Assembly: GCA_963712485.1 (NCBI GenBank)
Contig: CAVQID010000043.1
Coordinates: 168,224-232,223, forward strand
Source: JALORV01 sp963712485
Lineage (GTDB): Bacteria > Pseudomonadota > Gammaproteobacteria > Burkholderiales > Burkholderiaceae_F
Length of the DNA stretch: 64,000 nucleotides
Reading direction: 5' to 3'
The notes under the pieces were generated by a model. That model saw nothing but the letters and a program-made list of their open reading frames with translations. It ran no database searches and was not told the origin of the DNA. Shown piece by piece: positions 25,743 through 34,480 of this stretch; position 1 is the stretch's first letter, and each line of letters begins with the position of its first letter. Position numbers and translations under genes: made by a program.

Positions 25743-25759
25743 CGGAACGATACGTTCCG
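25743..25759. promoter_or_regulatory. Candidate IclR operator upstream of the GMC gene
   Basis: Perfect 7-bp inverted repeat CGGAACG-ATA-CGTTCCG, 13 bases upstream of the iclR start. The GGAACG/CGTTCC core resembles the AACG/CGTT sites upstream of xsc. Confidence 0.55.
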
Positions 25760-25872
25760 GAAGTTCGACGCATTATGGACCGCAGCCGCGAAGGCGTGTG
25801 CATGCGGCGCTGGTTCGATGCAGCGTTGAACGAAGACAACGCCCGGCGCGGGCGGACGAGGAGATATCCCGG

Positions 25873-27495
25873 GTGCAGCACCCGCAGTACGACTACATTG
25901 TCGTCGGCGCCGGTTCGGCGGGTTGCGTGCTCGCGGCGCGCCTGACCGAAGACCCGACGAAGCGCGTGCTGCTGCTCGAAGCGGGGCCGCCCGACAGATC
26001 GCCGTGGATCCACTTGCCGATCGGATACGGCAAGACGATGTGGAGCGCGCGCTACAACTGGTGCTTCCACACCGACCCCGAACCGAACATGAACGGCCGG
26101 CGCGTCTACTGGCCGCGTGGCCGAACGCTTGGCGGCTCCAGTTCCATCAACGGACTGATCTACATCCGAGGCCAACGCGAGGACTACGATGACTGGCGTG
26201 CCCTTGGAAATCTCGGATGGGGCTACGACGATGTGCTGCCGTATTTCATCCGCAGCGAACGCAATCAGCGCGGAGCCGATGCCTATCACGGTGACGCCGG
26301 TCCGCTCGGAGTCAGCGACATCGGGGCACCGCACGAACTGATCGAGGCGTTCATCGCGGCCGCGGGGCAGCTGGGCGTTCCGCGCACCGGGGACTTCAAC
26401 GGCGCGCGCCAGGAGGGGGCCGGCTACTACCAGCTCACCACGTGGAACGGGCTGCGCAGCAGTACCGCGACCGCTTACCTCAAGCCTGCTCGCGGCCGCG
26501 CCAACCTGCGCATCGAGACCGAAGCGTTCGCGACACGCGTGCTGTTCGAAGGCGCGCGCGCGGTCGGTGTCAGCTACATCCGGGGCGGTGTCGAACAGCA
26601 GGCGCGCTGCGACGCCGAGGTCCTGCTGGCCGCCGGCGCGCTGCAGTCGCCTCAGCTGCTGCAGTTGTCGGGGATCGGACCGGCTACGCTGCTGCGCGAG
26701 CACGGCATCGCCGTCGTGCGCGACGCGACGGGCGTCGGCGCGAACCTGCAGGATCACCTGCAGATCCGGCTGATCTTCGAGTGCAGCAAGCCGATCACGA
26801 CGAATGACGACCTGCGTTCGCCGTGGGGGCGCCTGCGCATCGGCCTGCAGTGGCTGCTGGCGCGCAGCGGCCCGCTGGCGGTGGGCATCAACCAGGGCGG
26901 ATGCTTCATGCGTGCGCTCGGCGGGGACGGCGCCACCGGGAGGTCGGCGCGCCCGGACATCCAGTTTCACGTCGCGACGCTTTCGGCCGACATGGCGGGC
27001 GGCCAGGTGCACCCTTACTCCGGCTTCACGGTGTCGGTCTGCCAGCTGCGTCCGGAGTCGCGTGGCCGCGTCGCGATCCGGTCGGCCGACCCGCTGCAGC
27101 CACCATCGATGCAGGCCAACTACCTCTCGACCGAACTGGATCGCCGAATGGCGGTGGCGGGCGTGCGCACCGCGCGCGCGATCGCCGGCGCGGCTGCGAT
27201 GCGGCCTTACGTCCGGCGCGAACACATGCCCGGCCCGCAGGCGGAGGACGACAATGCGCTGCTGGAGTTCGCACGCAGCAACGGGGCGACGATCTTTCAC
27301 CCGTCGGGCACGTGCAAGATGGGCAGGGACACGCTTGCAGTGGTCGACGAGCGGTTGCGCGTGCACGGCGTGACGGGGCTGCGCGTGGTCGACTGCTCGG
27401 TGATGCCAACGCTGGTCTCCGGCAACACGAACGCGCCCGTGGTGATGATCGCGGAGAGAGCATCGGACATGATCAAAAGGGATGCGCGGCACTGA
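25873..27495 (+). CDS. GMC-family FAD oxidoreductase (choline dehydrogenase-like)
   Basis: A 540-residue GMC flavoprotein. The N-terminal FAD fold is YIVVGAGSAGCVLAARLTE, then GRTLGGSSSINGLIYIRG, VLLAAGALQSPQLLQLSGIG, and the C-terminal HPSGTCKMG and PTLVSGNTNAPVVMIAERA. It oxidises an alcohol to an aldehyde. The start is a GTG at 25873 with GAGGAG about 10 bases upstream; the longer frame lacks similarity. In the island context a sulfonated or aminated C2 alcohol such as isethionate is an attractive substrate, because isethionate oxidation gives sulfoacetaldehyde for Xsc. Choline or another alcohol cannot be excluded by sequence. Confidence 0.85.
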   Translation: MQHPQYDYIVVGAGSAGCVLAARLTEDPTKRVLLLEAGPPDRSPWIHLPIGYGKTMWSARYNWCFHTDPEPNMNGRRVYWPRGRTLGGSSSINGLIYIRGQREDYDDWRALGNLGWGYDDVLPYFIRSERNQRGADAYHGDAGPLGVSDIGAPHELIEAFIAAAGQLGVPRTGDFNGARQEGAGYYQLTTWNGLRSSTATAYLKPARGRANLRIETEAFATRVLFEGARAVGVSYIRGGVEQQARCDAEVLLAAGALQSPQLLQLSGIGPATLLREHGIAVVRDATGVGANLQDHLQIRLIFECSKPITTNDDLRSPWGRLRIGLQWLLARSGPLAVGINQGGCFMRALGGDGATGRSARPDIQFHVATLSADMAGGQVHPYSGFTVSVCQLRPESRGRVAIRSADPLQPPSMQANYLSTELDRRMAVAGVRTARAIAGAAAMRPYVRREHMPGPQAEDDNALLEFARSNGATIFHPSGTCKMGRDTLAVVDERLRVHGVTGLRVVDCSVMPTLVSGNTNAPVVMIAERASDMIKRDARH

Positions 27496-27567
27496 AGGCT
27501 GTAGAAGCAGCGCAAGGGTGGAGGCCTCGCGGCCTTCGGAAGTCAACGACGACAACAAGGAGACAGC

Positions 27568-28695
27568 ATGAGCAAATTGACCAATCCGAACCGACGGCGA
27601 GCGTTCGGCGCCGGAGCCGCCGTATTGGCGTCGGCCGCGACGCTCGCACCGCAGGTGCACGCGCAGCAGGTGACGCGGCTCAAGATCCAGACCGCAGTGC
27701 CGAGTTCGAGCATCTATTTCGACCTGCTGAAACGCATGGGCGACCGCATCGACCGGATGTCCAGCGGCCGGCTCAAATTCGAGATGCTGCCCGATGGGGC
27801 GGTGGTCCCGGCCTTCGAGATCTTCGATGCGGTCGACAAAGGCGTCGTCGACGGCGGTTATGCCTGGACGCACTACTGGTCGGGCAAGAACACGGCCGCG
27901 GGCCTGTTCTCCAATCCTGCGGCGGGCGGCGGCACGGGGATGGACCAGTTGTCGCATGTGGCGTGGCTGTACCAGGGCGACGGCAACGCGCTCTACAAGA
28001 AGTTCTTCAGCGAGGTGCTGAAGGTGAACATCGAGCCCTTCATGGTGCAGCCGATGGGGCCTGATCCGCTCGGCTGGTTCAAGAACCCGATCGCCTCGCT
28101 CGACGACTTCAGGAAGGTGAAGTACCGCAGCCCGCCGGGACTGGTCGGAGAGATCTTCAAGGAGATGGGCATCTCCGCGGTCGCTATGCCCGGCGGCGAA
28201 ATCGTGCCGGCGGCACAACGCGGCGTTATTGACGCGGCCGAATGGATCGGGCCGGCGGACGACATTGCGCTCGGCTTTCAAACGGTGTTCAAGCATTACT
28301 ACCTGCAGGGTCTGCACCAGTCGACTGACGTCGGCGAGGTCCTGATCAACAAGGCGGTCTGGAACAAGCTACCGGCCGACCTGAAGGCGATAGTGGAGAC
28401 CGCGGCGATGGCCTCGATGACCGACACTTACACCTACAACGTCTTCCGCAACGCGCAGGCCGTGCAGCGGCTGAAGACCGAGTTCAAGGTCACCGTGCAC
28501 GACACGCCCAAGGACATCTTCCCGGCGTTCATCAAGGCCACGAACACGATCTACGACCGCGAAGCCTCGAAGAACGCGTTCTTCAAGGAGGTGCTCGACT
28601 CGCAGCGCGCATTCGCGAAGATCGTCGTGCCGTACTGGACCAAGATCAATTGGCTCTATACAAACCTCGGCGCAACCTCGCCCTACGCGACCTGA
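27568..28695 (+). CDS. TRAP transporter DctP-type solute-binding protein
   Basis: A 375-residue periplasmic binding protein. The leader has NRRRAFGAGAAVLASAATL, with a twin-arginine-like start, and cleavage is likely near VHAQQ. The mature part has the DctP family pattern (FDLLKRMGDRIDRMSSGRLKFEML, PAAQRGVIDAAEWIGP). The related TakP group binds oxo-acids. It is the first of three TRAP genes behind the GMC oxidoreductase, with a good GGAG site before the ATG. The ligand is unknown; an organosulfonate is inferred from context. Confidence 0.87.
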   Translation: MSKLTNPNRRRAFGAGAAVLASAATLAPQVHAQQVTRLKIQTAVPSSSIYFDLLKRMGDRIDRMSSGRLKFEMLPDGAVVPAFEIFDAVDKGVVDGGYAWTHYWSGKNTAAGLFSNPAAGGGTGMDQLSHVAWLYQGDGNALYKKFFSEVLKVNIEPFMVQPMGPDPLGWFKNPIASLDDFRKVKYRSPPGLVGEIFKEMGISAVAMPGGEIVPAAQRGVIDAAEWIGPADDIALGFQTVFKHYYLQGLHQSTDVGEVLINKAVWNKLPADLKAIVETAAMASMTDTYTYNVFRNAQAVQRLKTEFKVTVHDTPKDIFPAFIKATNTIYDREASKNAFFKEVLDSQRAFAKIVVPYWTKINWLYTNLGATSPYAT

Positions 28696-29252
28696 TGGAG
28701 TCGTCCGACTCCGGGCTCGCCAGGCTCGCGCGCCGGCTCGACCAGGTTGCAATCTGGTCGGGCCGGCTCGCCTGCCTGCTGCTGCTGCCGCTCGTGCTCG
28801 GACTTACCTACGAGGTCGTAGCGCGCTACCTGTTCAACGCCCCAACGAGCTGGGCCTATGACATGACTTTCATGGCCTACGGCAGCTTCTTCATGCTCGG
28901 AGCCGCGTTCACGCTGCAACGCCTGGGACACGTGCGCACCGACCTCTTGTACGAGCGGTGGACGCCGCGGCGTCAGGCGACGATCGATCTCGTGTGCTAC
29001 CTGCTCTTCTTCATGCCCTTCGTCTACGTGCTCGTGGTGACCGGATCCGGCTACTTCTGGAAGGCGTTTGTGACACGCGAGACTTTCGTCAGCAGTTCCT
29101 GGCAGCCCATCACCTGGCCGTTCAAGCTGACGGTTCCACTTACCGGCGTGCTGCTGTTCATACAGGGCGTGGCCGAGCTGCTCCGTTGTGTACACGCGAT
29201 CCGCACCGGCCGCTGGCCCGAGCGTGGGCGCGCAAGCGCGGTGCAGACATGA
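28695..29252 (+). CDS. TRAP transporter small permease (DctQ)
   Basis: A 185-residue four-helix membrane protein with the DctQ pattern, including WAYDMTFMAYGSFFMLGAAF and HVRTDLLYERW. The ATG at 28695 overlaps the DctP stop (ATGA); an in-frame ATG at 28650 would overlap DctP by 46 bases. Its own stop overlaps the DctM ATG in the same way, so the three subunits are tightly coupled. Confidence 0.85.
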   Translation: MESSDSGLARLARRLDQVAIWSGRLACLLLLPLVLGLTYEVVARYLFNAPTSWAYDMTFMAYGSFFMLGAAFTLQRLGHVRTDLLYERWTPRRQATIDLVCYLLFFMPFVYVLVVTGSGYFWKAFVTRETFVSSSWQPITWPFKLTVPLTGVLLFIQGVAELLRCVHAIRTGRWPERGRASAVQT

Positions 29253-30559
29253 GCAACGAAGTTCTCGGCATCGCAGCGCTGGGTGTCCTGTTCGCCGTCA
29301 TCTTCATTGGATTTCCGATCGCATTCACGCTCGGCGCGCTGGCGCTGGCAACGGGTTTCATCGCGCTGGGGCCGGTCGTGTTCGACCTGGCGGTGCTGCA
29401 GATTTCGTCGGTCATGAAGGACACCGTGCTGGCTTCGGTGCCGTTTTTCCTGTTGATGGGATTCCTGCTCGAACAGTCGGCGCTGGTGGACCGGCTGTTC
29501 ACCGGCATACAGCAGCTGCTGGCAGGCGTACGCGGGTCGTTGTACCTGGCGGTGCTGATCACGGCGACGATATTTGCGGCCGCCACCGGGATCGTCGGCT
29601 CCGCGGTCACGCTGCTCGGCGTGATGGCAGGCCCGTCGATGATCAAGAATGGCTACGACGCCAAGATGAGTGCCGGCGCAATCACCGCCGGCGGCACGCT
29701 CGGCATCCTGATCCCGCCGAGCGTCATGCTGATCGTCATGGGACCGGTGGTGGGCGTGCCAGCGACCGATCTGTTCGCCGCCGCGGTGCTGCCAGGTTTG
29801 CTGCTGTCGGTGATCTTCACGGTCTGGTGCCTGGCGCGCTGCTGGATCAACCCGTCGCTCGGACCTCCGTTGCCGCCGGAGATGCGGCCCGCGTCGCTCG
29901 GGCCGGTGTTGCGCGACCTGGCGCTCGGCGTGGCGCCGGTCGTCGTCGTCATCCTGTCGACGCTCGGAGTCATCCTCGCCGGCATCGCCACCCCGACCGA
30001 TGCCGGCGCGGTCGGCTGTTTCGCCACTTTCCTGCTCACTGTCGGCTCCGGCCGGATGAACTGGTCGAAGCTGAAGCGCGCTGCGTACCAGACGATCGAG
30101 GTGTCGAGCATGATCCTGCTGCTGGTGGCGGCATCGAACCTGTTCGGCTCGGTGTTTTCGCGCCTGGGAAGCGCAGAATTCCTGGCGCAGATGCTCACTG
30201 GGCTTCAGCTGCCACCGATCCTGATGCTGGTGCTGATCCTGGCGCTGATCTTCGTGCTCGGCTGGCCGCTGGAGTGGGTGCCGATCGTGCTGATCGTCGT
30301 GCCGATCGTGTTGCCGATCGTGCAGGCAGCGAACATCGACCTGATCTGGTTCTGCACTCTGGTCGCGGTCACGCTGCAGACGGCGTGGCTGTCGCCGCCC
30401 GTGGCGCTATCGGCGTACTTCCTGAAAGGCGTCGTGCCTCAGTGGGACCTGAAACAGATCTATGCCGGCATGCTGCAGTTCATGATCCTGCAGCTCGCAG
30501 GCGTGGGCCTCATCCTGCTGTTCCCGAAGCTGGCCACCTGGCTTCCGAGCATCAACTGA
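29249..30559 (+). CDS. TRAP transporter large permease (DctM)
   Basis: A 436-residue protein with about twelve helices and DctM motifs: SVPFFLLMGFLLEQSALVD, AATGIVGSAVTLLGVMAGP, GGTLGILIPPSVMLIVMG and GIATPTDAGAVGC. It is the Na-coupled transport channel that works with DctQ and the binding protein. The ATG at 29249 overlaps the dctQ stop. It is convergent with the DUF302 gene 51 bases away. Confidence 0.88.
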   Translation: MSNEVLGIAALGVLFAVIFIGFPIAFTLGALALATGFIALGPVVFDLAVLQISSVMKDTVLASVPFFLLMGFLLEQSALVDRLFTGIQQLLAGVRGSLYLAVLITATIFAAATGIVGSAVTLLGVMAGPSMIKNGYDAKMSAGAITAGGTLGILIPPSVMLIVMGPVVGVPATDLFAAAVLPGLLLSVIFTVWCLARCWINPSLGPPLPPEMRPASLGPVLRDLALGVAPVVVVILSTLGVILAGIATPTDAGAVGCFATFLLTVGSGRMNWSKLKRAAYQTIEVSSMILLLVAASNLFGSVFSRLGSAEFLAQMLTGLQLPPILMLVLILALIFVLGWPLEWVPIVLIVVPIVLPIVQAANIDLIWFCTLVAVTLQTAWLSPPVALSAYFLKGVVPQWDLKQIYAGMLQFMILQLAGVGLILLFPKLATWLPSIN

Positions 30560-30610
30560 CGCGTCGCCGCGGCGTCCGGCTGCTGCGGGCTGATGTCTGA
30601 CGACGCTGGC

Positions 30611-31085
30611 TCAGCGCAGTCCGACCGCTTGGCGCGCGATCGAGTCGAGCAACTTGTCCACATCGTTCAACGCGGCCTTGGATGCCGCCGAACCGTCCGG
30701 GCGCCAGGGACGCCGATACGCGACGTGCACCTTGCCGGGTTCCTTCGCGGTTGCGTAGACAACCATCGCGTAGGGGCACATCGCCACGTTGGCCGGGTCT
30801 GCCTCCATCATCTTGCGCGACAGGCTGGCGCTGCAGAACACGAAAGCCTGCGCGTCGACGAAGAGCTTCTGCGCCGAGCCCACATCCTTGCCCGTGCGTT
30901 CGAGCATGCTGTTCAGGTGCGACTGGTAATCGATGACGAGGCCCTTGCCCTCGATCGCCATCTTCAGGTCGTCACGCACATCCTCGAACTTGGCCTGTTT
31001 CGTATAGGTCACTACCGGATTCGGATCGGCGGCCAACGGGCGGAACGACCGCCGCCAGTAAAGCGATCAACAGTGCGCGCAGCAT
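30611..31085 (-). CDS. Exported DUF302 protein (one frameshift as read)
   Basis: The mature domain (TYTKQAKFEDVRDDLKMAIEGK, CPYAMVVYATAKEPGKVHVAYRRP) is a DUF302 protein of about 140 residues. A signal peptide MLRALLIALLAAVVPP starts at 31085 but lies one frame away. Removing one base near 31040 joins it to LAADPNPVVTYT. DUF302 proteins are small, often exported, of unknown function, and frequent in sulfur-oxidising and metal-exposed bacteria. It is divergent from the SQR-like gene. Confidence 0.72.
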
Positions 31086-31298
31086 CGCTGCCTCCCCTCG
31101 GATTCGGTGTGACGATCCAGACCATGCCAGAGTGACGGATCCAACTGTTGAGCTAGCGCAGCCGGTGCGCTCCGGCGAAGCCGGCGATTGCAGCGCTTTG
31201 ATCTGGCGCGGGGTCGCGGCCGCGCCTGAGGGCATGCTCGCGGGGCAAGGCGTCCGATCGCCGCGGGTCGGGCGTGCTCTTTCCCGCTGGAGTCCGCG

Positions 31299-32543
31299 AT
31301 GACGACGAATGTTCTGATACTTGGCGACGGGACCGGCGGTCTGGTCACCGCCAATCTCCTGGCGAAGGAGGCGCGCGGCCGAACGCTGCCGCTGCGCATC
31401 ACGCTGATCGGCAATTCGCCGGTGCACACCTACCAGCCGGGCATGCTGTTCCTCCCGTTCCAGACGCCCGGATACAGGACGCTGGCCGACATCCAGCGCC
31501 CGAATGCGGACTTTGTCGGGCCAGGCGTCGAATACCGGAGCGAACGCACCACGGCGATCGACCGACCGCCGCAGCGATGGTGACGGAGAAGGGCAGTCAC
31601 GCGTACGACTGGCTGGTGCTGGCCCTGGGATCGCGCACTCTGCCCGAGGTGATCGACGGCCTTGTCGAGCGCTGGGGCCGGCAGGCGCACGGCTTCTACA
31701 CGCCCGACAGCGCGCTGCGGCTGGCCGGTGCGCTGGATCGCTTCCAGGGGGGCGACCTGGTGATCGACATCGCCGAGATGCCGATCAAGTGCCCGGTGGC
31801 GCCGCTCGAGTTCGCGTGCCTGGTGGACGACTACCTGACACGGCGCGGTATGCGCAGCAAGACCGAACTGACGCTGGTCACCCCACTTACCGGTGCGTTT
31901 ACCAAGCCGATCTGCAACGAGGTGCTGACCGACATGCTGGTCGAGAAGGGCGTGAAGGTCATCCCCAACGCTTCGCTCGCCGCTGTTACCGACAAGACCA
32001 TCGTTTGCCCGGACGGCAAGGCGGTTCCCTATGACCTGCTGGTGACGATCCCGCCGCACGAGGGCTCGGACCTGATCGACGACGCCGGACTTGGCGACGG
32101 CATCGGATTCGGCCTGACCGACAGCAGACGCTCAAGTCGATCAAGGCCGAGCGCATCTTCCTGGTCGGCGACAACACCAATGTCCCGACCTCGAAGGCCG
32201 GCTCGGTCGCGCATTTCCAGGCCGAGGTGGTGGTGCACAACCTGCTGCGCGAGATCGACGGCAAGGCGGCGTTGCCGCTGGCCGACGGCCATGCCAACTG
32301 CTTCATCGAAACCGGTTATGGCAAGGCGATACTGATCGACTTCAACTACGACATCCAACCGGTACCGGGCCGCTTCCCGCTGCCCATCGTCGGTCCCATG
32401 TCATTGCTGAAGGAAACGCGGCTGAATCATCTCGGCAAGCTCGCCTTCAGGCCGATCTACTGGAACATGCTGCTGCCGGGCCGGCACATTCCGCTGGTCG
32501 GGTCGCGCATGAGCACGACGGGCAAACAGATGGCGGTGCTTGA
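31299..32543 (+). CDS. SQR-like FAD/NAD(P)-binding oxidoreductase (frameshifted as read)
   Basis: Reconstructed from three frames: NVLILGDGTGGLVTANLLAK (FAD-binding start) to about 31575, then YDWLVLALGSRTLPEVIDGL and IKCPVAPLEFACLVDDYL to about 32125, then GDNTNVPTSKAGSVAHFQAE and FPLPIVGPMSLLKETRLNH. The last frame stays open past the convergent DsrC-like gene, so a third error near 32530 is likely, with the stop at 32543 or 32572. The family resembles sulfide:quinone oxidoreductases, with the KCPVAP cysteine retained and a membrane-associated C-terminal part. Sulfide or polysulfide oxidation to quinone is plausible but unproven. Confidence 0.68.
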
Positions 32544-32568
32544 CCGCAGCACTGAGCGGGCGGCGTAC

Positions 32569-32920
32569 CTAGCCGGTGCTCCAGGCGCGCGGTCGCCGCA
32601 TGCCGGCGATCTTGCACGCCTGCCTGACGTAGCCGTACGGAAAGAGTTCGAACAGCCGCTGGCGCGCGGCGTCGCCCAGGCCCACCTCGCTCCGCAAGGA
32701 ATCGGATCACGAAGCGGGCATCGGGGATCAGCTGGTGCTCGTCGAGGAATTCGCGCATGAAGCGGAGCACGCGCCAGTGATCGTCGGTGAGCACGATGTC
32801 CTCGCGGCGCGCGAGTGCCTCAGCGACGGACTCGTCCCAGTCCGACGGGTCGATGAGGTAGCCTTCCTCGTCGGTCGGTACGGAAATCTCCCTGGCCAGG
32901 CTGGAACGGGTATCGGTCAT
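32569..32920 (-). CDS. Second DsrC/TusE-family protein, CysA replaced (one frameshift as read)
   Basis: About 117 residues of the DsrC fold. The N-terminal half reads DEEGYLIDPSDWDESVAEAL and LTDDHWRVLRFMREFLDEHQ. After a frame change near 32698 it continues SEVGLGDAARQRLFELFPYG and ends VRQACKIAGMRRPRAWSTG. CysB is in RQACK, but the residue eleven further on, where CysA should be, is Trp. It therefore belongs with DsrC-like paralogues that cannot form the normal trisulfide. The ATG overlaps the stop of a 46-codon upstream gene, and it ends the sat-apr gene string. Confidence 0.72.
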
Positions 32921-33057
32921 GGCTGCACCTTCACCGAGTCGTACAGGTCGTCCGCGGCAACCTCTGCCAGCTTCTCCGGTGACATTTCGTCGGTTCGACC
33001 GGCGATGACGGCACTGGGTTGTGGATCGAGTCGCTCATCCGCTGGGCAGGCGGACAT
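32917..33057 (-). CDS. Short acidic protein coupled to the DsrC-like gene
   Basis: A 46-codon open frame, MSACPADERLDP to the end EKLAEVAADDLYDSVKVQP. Its TGA overlaps the ATG of the DsrC-like gene by 3 bases (ATGA), and it begins 16 bases after the CBS gene stop. I do not recognise a family. The coupling and the uninterrupted frame in a gene-dense string argue that it is real. It could be a small partner of the DsrC paralogue. Confidence 0.45.
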   Translation of the reverse strand: MSACPADERLDPQPSAVIAGRTDEMSPEKLAEVAADDLYDSVKVQP

Positions 33058-33072
33058 GCCGCGCAGTTGGTC

Positions 33073-33558
33073 CTACGAACGGCTCCGGACCGCCTTGCGG
33101 GCTGCCGGCTTCGCGCGCTTGGCGGCCTTCTTCGGCGCCCGACGCACAGTCTTCGCGGCGGATTTTCGAACCACCGGACGGGCACGCAGCATTCCCGCAG
33201 CGATCTTGAAAATGTCGGTCTCGGTGATGATGCCGACCAGCGCCTTCTTGGAATCGAGCACCGGCAGGCTTCCGATGTGCCGCACGACGAGCAGGCGTGC
33301 GGCTTCCTTCAGGAGGGCGCTCTCGCCAACGCAGACCGCGGGGCTGCGCATGATCTCGCCGATCGGAACCTCCGACGATCCGAAATTGGCCGCCGCGAGC
33401 AGCAGGTCGCGCTCGGCGACTATGCCGACGACCCGCCCTCCGTCGACCACCGGCAGGTGGTGGATGTTGCGGCTGCGCATCAGGTCGAACGCACGGTGAA
33501 ACTCGGTCTGCGGCGTCACCGTGACCACCGACCGGCTCATGTACTGGCTGATTTTCAT
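33073..33558 (-). CDS. CBS-domain pair protein with basic tail
   Basis: A 161-residue protein with two CBS motifs: RAFDLMRSRNIHHLPVVDGG with VGIVAERDLL (about residues 15-65), and EAARLLVVRHIGSLPVLDSK with VGIITETDIF (about 85-130). A Lys/Arg/Ala-rich tail of about 30 residues follows (RRAPKKAAKRAKPAARKA). CBS pairs bind adenine nucleotides, and AMP or APS sensing would fit beside ATP sulfurylase and APS reductase; this is an inference. The tail may bind nucleic acid or membrane. The ATG at 33558 (MKISQYMSR) is chosen over an upstream frame start without similarity. Confidence 0.82.
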   Translation of the reverse strand: MKISQYMSRSVVTVTPQTEFHRAFDLMRSRNIHHLPVVDGGRVVGIVAERDLLLAAANFGSSEVPIGEIMRSPAVCVGESALLKEAARLLVVRHIGSLPVLDSKKALVGIITETDIFKIAAGMLRARPVVRKSAAKTVRRAPKKAAKRAKPAARKAVRSRS

Positions 33559-33753
33559 AAAGGTTCTCGTCGCTGGAATGGAAAGGGGGCGGGCTGCAGT
33601 CTGCCCCTCAGTCCATGATGTGATGCAGGGTGCTGCGAGGCTCACACCACATCCGATCGGAGGCCGTGAACCAAGCAGTCGCCGCCGAGGCAATCCGTCT
33701 TAGGGTCGCATCTCGTGCCGCGATCCGGCTGAACGATGCTGCGGCTATGACGC

Positions 33754-33915
33754 CTACGGCTTTTTCGGCGTCTTGTATTCGGCTTCCTTCTGGAACGGTT
33801 TCCAGATGGTTTCGTAACCGACGAAGCCCTTTTCGTTGGGCGGCATCTGACGCGTAGTCACATAAGGCGTGACGCCGTCAGGAACCTTGGCGGGGGGAGG
33901 CTTGTGGTCGCTCAT
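33754..33915 (-). CDS. Short hypothetical protein
   Basis: A 53-residue frame beginning MSDHKPPPAKVPDGVTPYVT and rich in Pro and Lys, with FVGYETIWKPFQKEAEY near the end. An AAGGTGA ribosome site lies 4 bases before the ATG. It lies between the FKBP and CBS genes on the same strand, downstream of sat-aprMBA. I do not recognise a family. The clear ribosome site and its position support it being translated. Confidence 0.6.
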   Translation of the reverse strand: MSDHKPPPAKVPDGVTPYVTTRQMPPNEKGFVGYETIWKPFQKEAEYKTPKKP

Positions 33916-33951
33916 AAGTCACCTTTCTTGCCGTGTAGTGAGGGTTGCCGC

Positions 33952-34413
33952 TCAAACAGGTCTCAGGAGCGACGGGTCGATATTGGCGCCCGCATTGATC
34001 GCCCCGCCCGCTCTTGTCTCTTCATCGGTTGCGTCGCGCACGGTCAGTATCTCGAGCGTGAAGACGACCTCCCTGCCGCAAAGCGGATTGTTGCCATCGA
34101 CCGTCAGTGTCTCGTCGTCCATATGCGTCACGAGAAAGCTGCGGGTCTGACCCCTGTCGTTCTCCATGAGGATGGAGGTGCCGACTTGCCGATACTCCTC
34201 GGGGACGTTCTCGATGTGATCGGAAAAAACCAGCGACTCGTCTCTGGGGCCGAAGATCTGATTGCCATCGATCGCCACTTCGATGACGTCGCCGGCGGAC
34301 TTGCCCTCGAGCTCCCTATGGACCGAAGGGGCCAGAATTTCATTGTGTCCGTGAACATAGCCCAACGGGAACTCGACCCTGGTGAGGACATGCCCCAACT
34401 TCCTGTCGGTCAC
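33952..34413 (-). CDS. SlyD-like FKBP peptidyl-prolyl isomerase
   Basis: A 153-residue FKBP of the SlyD type: EFPLGYVHGHNEILAPSVHR, the insert-in-flap domain, and DGNNPLCGREVVFTLEIL. The usual N-terminal strand (YVELTYKVTDRK) continues upstream in frame but without a start codon. A GTG at 34460 (SEVI) lies one frame away, so a one-base error near 34445 may hide about 15 N-terminal residues. It probably assists folding or cofactor loading of the neighbouring sulfur enzymes. Unlike E. coli SlyD it lacks a His-rich metal tail. Confidence 0.8.
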   Translation of the reverse strand: MTDRKLGHVLTRVEFPLGYVHGHNEILAPSVHRELEGKSAGDVIEVAIDGNQIFGPRDESLVFSDHIENVPEEYRQVGTSILMENDRGQTRSFLVTHMDDETLTVDGNNPLCGREVVFTLEILTVRDATDEETRAGGAINAGANIDPSLLRPV

Positions 34414-34480
34414 CTTGTAGGTCAGCTCGACATACTTGCCGTCCGGATGACTTCGCTCACGTCAAATCCGGACGAAATGT

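Noticed and set aside
25735..28317. 860-codon minus-strand frame opposite the GMC and DctP genes
   Set aside because: Antisense shadow caused by high GC; both plus-strand genes have complete motifs.
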